DNA from: Phycomyces nitens
Lineage: Eukaryota; Mucoromycota; Mucoromycetes; Mucorales; Phycomycetaceae
Assembly: GCA_022702545.1 (NCBI GenBank)
Contig: JAHRBC010000006.1
Span: 3,189,501-3,253,500, forward strand
Direction: 5' to 3'
DNA: 64,000 nt
In this document: positions 57,506-64,000 of the stretch, one piece after another
Layout: each line of letters opens with the position of its first letter
Position numbering within the stretch: the stretch's first letter is position 1
Notes under the pieces: model-generated
Seen by the model: only the letters and a program-made list of their open reading frames with translations
What the model was told of the DNA's origin: nothing
Database searches by the model: none
Made by a program: the position numbers and the translations under genes

Positions 57506-58776
57506 AAAGTACGATGGATAAAAAAATGAATGGTTATGTAGAGAAAGAAGAAGCGATTGGTGTGAATCGCGAATTGGTGAATAAGAAAAGGTTTTGTAGT
57601 CAAGAACGAAGAGATGTGCGTCGCCAATTAGATTAATTGGGAGGAATGAAATGAGAGGGGCATTCCATCCCTTGAAGACAAGCAACATCTCTTTTATATA
57701 TGTGTATATATACATACATACACAGGTTAGATGGAGATTAATCAATTAAATGGCACAGACGCTTTACCATTTAGCCATGTATTCTAGTAGGTTCCTGGTA
57801 ATTATTCTGGCATAAAAACCCAAGAGAACATAACTATTATATGGCATTAATTGCAGACCAGTGCAGTATAAATGTATCTAAAACTAACCGAGTTTATGTC
57901 TACTATAAGCCTACTGCTTGTACTCTGGCCATACGTATATCTCTAACAACTAATCGGCATCTCCCAGATGCACAATGGTGCCTGACAATGTGATAAATAA
58001 ATGCCTTTATCACAATACACGGCATATTTTTAATAAATTTATTACTTAATTCATACTTGATCTTTAATATCAACCCCACAGATCAGTCTAGAGAAAAAGA
58101 GAGAGAGAGAGTATACTAAAACGATATCTAGCTTGTCATGACTTCTTTTGCGTCTGTAGACCAATGGATCTGTATTGGGTCAATATACTCAATCTATTCA
58201 ATGCCATGAAATATGACTATCCTAAGGATTACAAGCTGTCAAGACCAAAGTAAAATATATAAAAAAGGGGGCAAGTCATTTTTAATAGACCTGTTTGGTT
58301 GCCGCAATATAAAGTGGCTGTGAAACTCACGCCCTTTAAAAGATTTAATACAATTATCAAAAGATATACTTGATATTCTCAAGGATATTAGTTATATTCA
58401 CAACATATATTCTACACTATGCAGGATGTGCATGGAGTAGAGTATTCAAATCTAGATTCTCATGTTTTTTTTATATACACACATATATATCAATGAGATT
58501 CATATCAATTTATTTAAAATTGTTGAAAAAGGACAGACTCAAATGATGCCAAACAGGAATATAATAAATTGGCAAAATTCAAGACTGTGAATGATTTTTG
58601 TATTCATGTGTGTCAGCGTGAATCTGGGGATTTCTACTGCTTTATGTTCAAAACAGAGCATGATAGTGGGGCAACATACGACATCCGATCTTCTTGTCCT
58701 ACACTGATTGAATAGGCTGATAGACAAATGGGGTTTTTTTTATGTGGACAAATTAGGTGGGATATCGCAACAGTAC
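57506..58776. other. Intergenic, upstream of the protease
   Basis: AT-rich. A minus-strand atatataaaag near 57690 could be a distal TATA box for the protease. The frame 58727-58539 has no motif. Confidence 0.4.
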
Positions 58777-59410
58777 TTATTTAACGATCAGGACCGGACA
58801 TTTGGTTTGAGACTGAACATAATCACTAAAGCTTCCCATAAAGAACCTTTGGAGAGATATGAGTAAAAGGTATGTAGATTGAGCCTTTACCTTTTCCACC
58901 CCGACAGACTACGACTTCCCATCACAAGGCAATCCGTTTTCTGAGAATCGACGTACTGAACTAGAGTATCACAAGCCTTTGAAGCGATTGCCTTGAATAT
59001 GTGGTAGGATACATTCTTGTACCCTTTACTGTTCAACTGTCTTTTTATGTTTGTCATGGCCAAGGTGTTTTTGGATACAGTCTAGGGCCATTGGAGACAT
59101 CAATATCTATAACAAAAAATAAACCATTACCTCTTTCTGGATATCCGACAGAGTTCCATCATCAAACACCACAGGTTCTATAGAGAGATTTGTTTGTCTT
59201 GCATACCAGATATCTTAATCTCTTACCTAGTTCATCTGGAATATCAGTTTCATCTTCGACTACCATGACCATGAAAATAAAGATGTTGTCTGCCGGACGC
59301 AGAAAGTTCTCGGACACCCATTGAACTGTGTAGTCGGCCTCTTCAGACAAAGGATCAATAGAAAGCACAATCTGACGCGAACCCATGGGAAAGAAAGTTG
59401 TGAAAATCAA
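58777..59410 (-). CDS. Universal stress protein (UspA domain)
   Basis: Four exons: 59410-59227, 59177-59131, 59081-58891 and 58846-58777, giving 163 residues (155 if the second ATG, MGSRQIV at 59386, is used). A single Usp fold: the first strand is RQIVLSIDPLSEEADYTVQWV, then the CDTLVQYVDSQKTDCLVMGSRS block, and GWKRFFMGSFSDYVQSQTKCPVLIVK at the end. The nucleotide-loop pattern G-x2-G-x9-G-[ST] is nearly kept; the second Gly is replaced by Ser (GSRS). Members bind ATP or AMP and act in stress responses, but the role here is unknown. Confidence 0.88.
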
Positions 59411-59609
59411 AAAGAGAGCAATTTTGGAACTGAAATGATATTTTTATGATTCTTTTTGTCACTCAAATCATTGGTCTATAAATTCCTTTATTTCGAGAAA
59501 GTTTAAGATGGGAGCACTATGCTTATTAATATGATGTCACCACAATTTTATACACTCTGTAAGAAATTTGGTTTATTCCATGGTTGTTTCTGCACAATGC
59601 GTACAAATT

Positions 59610-59939
59610 TCAAGTTTCTTCAAAGTGAAATACAGTTTTTGTACAATTGTTCTGTCCACAGATGATACAGACAATGCTATAGTCTTGTTGTAATTTGTGC
59701 AATAACTTCATCAGTGTCATCTCACTTTGTTCTTTGAATATTTGCTGCAAATATACAAGGTTCTCTTTTGTACTTTTGCAAGGGCAGTTCTTTGCTTTTA
59801 AAGATAGGCATTCCACCAGGGTCTCATTCAATGCGCTGAAGCCATTTACGCATGGTCGATTCATACATACCAATAGATTTGGATGGCTTGCGGAGGGGGT
59901 TTGGCCAGAGTGTGTATAAGAGTTTCCAAATATATCCAA
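59610..59939 (-). CDS. Cys-rich open frame, hypothetical or remnant
   Basis: A 109-codon open frame containing CMNRPCVNGF, AKNCPCKSTKENLVYLQQIF and IVCIICGQNNC. The first codon of the open stretch is TTG; the first in-frame ATG is at the CMNRP segment, leaving about 85 residues. The spaced cysteines could bind zinc, but the pattern matches no finger I know. A stop directly upstream and no clear acceptor make a real gene doubtful. Confidence 0.3.
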   Translation of the reverse strand: MDIFGNSYTHSGQTPSASHPNLLVCMNRPCVNGFSALNETLVECLSLKAKNCPCKSTKENLVYLQQIFKEQSEMTLMKLLHKLQQDYSIVCIICGQNNCTKTVFHFEET

Positions 59940-60119
59940 AAGGTCTTACATAAGCTACTTGTATGGTTTTCTGGTGAAACTTTCTCGAGAATCTATTAGA
60001 TATAAATCAAGTACATTTAGATAGCCAATCATTATACCCAAAGAGAGATGCACTTTATAGATTTTGATAATTTACCAGTATTAATCTCAGGAGTGTTCAT
60101 TAACTCGTTATTGTTTGAG

Positions 60120-60147
<28 letters not shown>
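60120..60147. repeat. (TA)n microsatellite
   Basis: A TA run of about 28 bases between the Cys-rich frame and the twinfilin pseudogene. Confidence 0.95.
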
Positions 60148-60151
<4 letters not shown>

Positions 60152-60264
60152 CGATAAAAGAGAACATCTGTAATGCTATACTCTATAAACCGAGTGCTAA
60201 AAATAAAAGAAACGTTTTTAAAACTCAATAAATCTTTTAAACTTGGAGCAGTTTGCTTTTCTCT

Positions 60265-61192
60265 TAAATCAATACAGCAACAATGCATTGCTACCTGATA
60301 TCTCTTTTAAATACAAGAAAGAGACATACAATGTTACCCGCACCATCGTTGTACATGAGAACATTGTAAAGAGCACTAAGAAATGCGACATATTATTATC
60401 CGTCCACCTACCAATACCCTTCTTTGTTTCTCCTGGGTACTCATGTTCAAATACATAAAATGTAAATCGTGGCGCATTAGAGGGAATCTGATCCTTTAGC
60501 TTATTTACAGGCACAGGCGACTCTGTATTGAGGTCAATTTTCTCGTTATCCAGGCACTTTGTCCAATCGTCATTAGCTCATCTTGCCCATATTTCAATAT
60601 TTCACACCATTATTTCCCATTTACCAATGACACATAGTTATTTTCACGTTCTTCCTTTAGCTTTGCGAGGTTATAAAGTGCCTTGATCGTCTCTTTTGTA
60701 AGAGGAAATGAAATACCAACTACATAGGACTTGAGTACACTTGTGCCCTGGTTGTCTGTCACAGTCTTGGCCTATTACAATCATCATTTTTTTAGGCCTT
60801 GTCTTTTGTCTTGCTCCCTTTATCTCTGCTAATTCACGCTGACGTCTAGTCAAGGGCTTGTCGGCTGCCTTGTGGGCAAGGTACCTTTCGGAGCTGTCTA
60901 TCGTAAACTCTGGCTATAGATGGATTGTTAAATATATCCAACAAAAAGATATAGCTTATACCTCTTGAGTACCATACATGGTTTTCGTAAACCGATAATC
61001 AGCCAGCTCCTTGATCAATATTGCACGGGTAGAGGCGTAGACCATCTTGTCGCGCACCTTGGCATTATCTGGCACATAGCTCATAAACAGTCACTTATGT
61101 TCTCCTGTTGATGCCTTTTCATCCAATCTGACAAGAATAAACAAAGGCTGGGCATCCTCGAGAGTCTTTCCAACCTTTGCAAAACCTATTGC
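60265..61192 (-). pseudogene. TWF1: Twinfilin pseudogene (5'-truncated, in-frame stop)
   Basis: Twinfilin is an actin-monomer-binding and capping protein with two ADF-H domains. Read on the minus strand, the end of the first domain is visible (AKVGKTLEDAQPLFILVRLDEK, then [29 protein letters not shown]). The linker follows after an intron (DKPLTRRQRELAEIKGAR), then the second domain (LKSYVVGISFPLTKETIKALYNL, IPSNAPRFTFYVFEHEYPG). A TGA stop (about 61096-61094) stands where the family has Trp before the LF of LFMSYVP. The N-terminal half of domain 1 and the C-terminus of domain 2 are missing, and some splice sites are weak. These defects mark a dead copy; a working gene should exist elsewhere. 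Confidence 0.8.
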
Positions 61193-62180
61193 GTGTTATT
61201 GCGTGTTATTTCGTGTCTATTAGAGAGGTTTGGGGACGTTATTTTTACCTTTGCATTTTCCATAAAAGGCAAATTGTTAGGGTTTAGTCTCCGGATAGTA
61301 CAAAAAGTGGGTTTCGTTTGCTACCAGCGAGACTTTCCTATACGTGATATTCTAACTGATATCAAGATAGAGTCTAGCAAAGTTTTTTTTAAAGACACCT
61401 TTTGGAAGACGATAAAGTAAGATGTCTGAATATTAGTAGGAAGATACCTGTTTTTTTTTATCAAAGGGCGCTATCTAAACTTATAAGGGCGATCTTTGGC
61501 TACCATAATTACATGTTTCTAGCGACATTCTAAAGATTTGGTTTTGGCAGTAAAAAAAGAAGAAGAAGAAGAGTCCAGCAGTAATGTGTGCGAGAAGTCG
61601 CATAATAGATTATTGAAGACAGAGTGAATATGAGAATAAAGATACTGTCATGATATATATCATAATAATGATTGCCCAGTGGCAAAAGTAGATGCCTTGT
61701 TCAATAGTCTCATACTAATATTTATATACTTGACTTCAATTTCAGGTATTTTTAAAATAGAGCCGACATAGTCAAAAAGGCCTTTACAACTCCCTTTAGG
61801 AATACACATGTATATATAGTAAAATAAGGACATGTAGTTTTTATTTGATTATGTTCTGATCAGTCTGAATTGGCAATCAATTTATAGTGTTCTTTTTTCT
61901 TTTCTTTTCTTTCCTCTGCTTAAATATGTTTCATTTGCATATTCAATCTCTTGGTTTAAATAATATAAATCCTCGTAAGCTTCTTGTTGTCAGTGGATTG
62001 CTGCGCATTTATCATCATTATTTGTGGTGATATGGGCTGTGTATTCAACCACAAGTAATGCTAAAGATAGACACATTGTCAATAAACCATAGTAGATGAC
62101 TTTTTTAAAAGAAATAAGACATTACATAGGCGTAGCAAAGCAGAGAGATCCAGATTTGCTTGAAACAGATCGTTACGCAT
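61193..62180. other. Intergenic with weak features
   Basis: Contains a short tandem repeat (gcgtgttatt-like, 61189-61214) at the edge of the twinfilin remnant and an open frame 61193-61420 without motifs. AT-rich. Confidence 0.4.
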
Positions 62181-62261
62181 TGGTTTACGATGCTGATTTA
62201 CAATGCTGATATGTGATTTTTGTAACTTCTTCAAGAAATCCCTGTGGTATACACACCACAG

Positions 62262-62335
62262 TTGAGTGAAATACAGACTACACGATCGATATCTGGTTAC
62301 TACTTGCTAATGACCCTGGCAAGTTAACATCTCAG
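62262..62335 (+). repeat. Dispersed repeat B, copy 2
   Basis: Diverged match to 40545-40625 in the same orientation. It lies about 80 bp before a copy of repeat A, so the two may be parts of one larger element. Confidence 0.5.
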
Positions 62336-62411
62336 GAGCAGTTACATACTGTACGTACACTTCACACAACTGCAGTGACAACCGACCATTATACGACGGG
62401 GACTCTAATTA

Positions 62412-62525
62412 AAAGGGAATTTGAATAATAGTAAATAAGCAATCATAATATTCTTTCTTTAATAAACAACACCCCCATAGTATTCTTGTTTCCCTTCAAA
62501 AATACTAACAAGGTATATACCTCTG
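62412..62525 (+). repeat. Dispersed repeat A, copy 2
   Basis: Matches 24420-24530 over its length, with an extra taaacaacaccccc-like insertion in the middle. Confidence 0.65.
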
Positions 62526-63445
62526 TAACTAATAGACGAAAAAACGTCAAACTCGCCAAAGACTTTGCTTTGACCGTTACCAAAGAAAGATGGAACTGTG
62601 TTGACAGTCTTGATTATAAAATGAAGTTCAAGAATATAAAAAATTCAGTGGAAGACGATGCTTAAAAGTGTAAATTTCTGTGACTGGTCCCACTCGTTCG
62701 TTGTCTGTTGTTTGAAACTGTCAAGCTCTTGGTGTGGGAATTGGTAGATATTTATACATTACGCCTAATAATTATTAGGCTGCTAATTCGAAAGAAAATT
62801 CCAATTTTAAAATATATTTTCTTAAAGAAAAACCATTGTGAGACAACCTTTATAGATAACCGTTTTTGACGACAAAATCCAGATTCTGCCGAATTATCGG
62901 ATCAATGGACATGGGATTATTAAGTCCGAATAAATAATTCTCTGATATGCCTCTATTCTACAACCTTTCCAAGCGACGCACAGGCCATCTCAATGTAAAA
63001 ACACAAAGTACAAAATCGCTCTTCTTGGACTTTCTTGACATTAACTAGTCATCAAAAGTCTATTTTTCTTAAATTCTTTACCTCTTTACTTTCTTAAATA
63101 TTACTTTTAACTTATAATCAATAAACTACTCTATCATTATGCATTAATTCTAGCACAATGTTGCACGCATTTTGACACGGAATCGATCTCAGCGAATAGA
63201 TAAATCACGTCAACTTGGTTCACACATATCATTACCGAAAGCAGTAAAACATAGACAAACATGCTCTTCTTCAATCTATTTGTTTCATAATCAAGCCAAG
63301 AATACGGATAATCCTATCACTGACATCTTTTTTTTAAATACTGATTTTCCCACAAGAATCTACGCACTTGATAAACAAGTTTGTGTCATAAAGATCTAGG
63401 CTCTTTCGCACTAAAAATTAGTCAAAAATTTATAATAAACAGATA
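62526..63445. other. Intergenic, nothing recognised
   Basis: AT-rich with one open frame (63172-63399) lacking motifs. It lies directly before a GC-richer retroelement fragment. Confidence 0.4.
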
Positions 63446-64000
63446 CAGTTTCACTTTTAGAATCCATTTGGCAACCTCTGACAGATCCACCCGACCGGGT
63501 GGCACAAAATCAGCCTGGACAAAGGTCCCCAGATCCATCCGTACGGTATCCCCATCCACCTCACCCCCAAGAACAAGGGGACAACTGTCTTTTCGACTCC
63601 TGGGAGTGAATCCCTCTTCAATATGAGTCCTGCTGCTGGTGCATGGACTCGCACTGTCAATCCATCCAGTGTCATCTTTAATACCGATGCTAAGCGGCGC
63701 GAGCAGGCCATCACCACCGTCCTCCTAGCGCAATACGCGAGTGTTCAATGGCCAAAAGAGGGATAGCAATCCAACGTTTGCTTTTACTGGGTCATCAAAT
63801 CTTGTACTGTATCCTGCTCTATAATCTCCATTTGCGACAACACCACAAACCAAACATTTACCTCCACTTCTGCACTCCTCGACCATACGCACCAATTATA
63901 CCAGACCCTGTACACAGCCGAACCAATCGACCTCCAGGTTAGCGCGGATCTAATGGAACATGTTCATTTCTCTGTACGCCTATCCTCTGCTGATGTCTCC
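63446..64000 (+). pseudogene. LINE fragment, truncated by the window edge
   Basis: A GC-richer block whose plus-strand translations are retroelement-like. One frame has GPQIHPYGIPIHLTPKNKG, then SPAAGAWTRTVNPSSVIFN and DAKRREQAITTVLLAQYASVQW before a stop near 63760. A later frame has LLDHTHQLYQTLYTAEPID, which resembles the pre-RT region of LINE ORF2 (compare ATSFYEQLYTVDPVD in the intact ORF2). The frames are not continuous, so it is probably decayed. The family differs from the intact LINE here. Confidence 0.65.

Noticed and set aside
1..64000. Secondary-metabolite cluster or a CRISPR-like array
   Set aside because: No synthase genes, no regularly spaced repeats; the genes present are unrelated single-copy functions.

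Overview
The window reads as nuclear DNA of a filamentous fungus, most likely an early-diverging mould of the Mucoromycota. The evidence is AT-rich intergenic DNA full of (TA)n runs, many short GT-AG introns of about 44 to 80 nt, non-LTR retrotransposons with CCHC ORF1 proteins, and genes such as MGM101 and an Mga2/Spt23-like factor. The order or genus (for example a Phycomyces-like species) is inference only. About 60 introns were placed by hand; every multi-exon model below keeps reading frame across each junction and reaches a stop.

Left part (1-14.6 kb): a nested transposon island. Decayed LINE pieces on the + strand (about 1.0-5.8 kb, resumed at 11.56-12.7 kb) hold two oppositely oriented copies of an unclassified repeat of about 500 bp. 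The right-hand copy was later split by an apparently intact, young LINE on the - strand (6280-11532), which has two open ORFs, a poly(A) tail and a perfect 15-bp target-site duplication.

Middle (14.6-36.9 kb): a PP1-motif hypothetical protein, an aldo/keto reductase, a bZIP factor, a type II membrane nucleotide pyrophosphatase/phosphodiesterase, a 15-exon PPWD1-type WD40-cyclophilin, a degenerate gag remnant, a Myb/SANT protein, and a protein with a duplicated fungal domain of unknown function. A gene-poor 7.3 kb stretch follows (36.9-44.2 kb).

Right part (44.2-64 kb): a gene-dense block with an Mga2/Spt23-like IPT-ankyrin factor, PIG-H (GPI anchor synthesis), MEMO1, an M28 vacuolar-type membrane protease and mitochondrial MGM101. 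Beyond it lie a possible 59-residue membrane peptide gene, a trypsin-like protease with a candidate GPI tail, a universal stress protein, a broken twinfilin copy, and another LINE fragment at the right edge.

The genes are unrelated housekeeping and regulatory functions, not a pathway cluster. I see no biosynthetic cluster, CRISPR array or clearly new multi-gene system. The most unusual features are the LINE that starts at its ORF1 ATG, the unclassified inverted repeat pair, the frequent GC-AG introns, and the twinfilin pseudogene.
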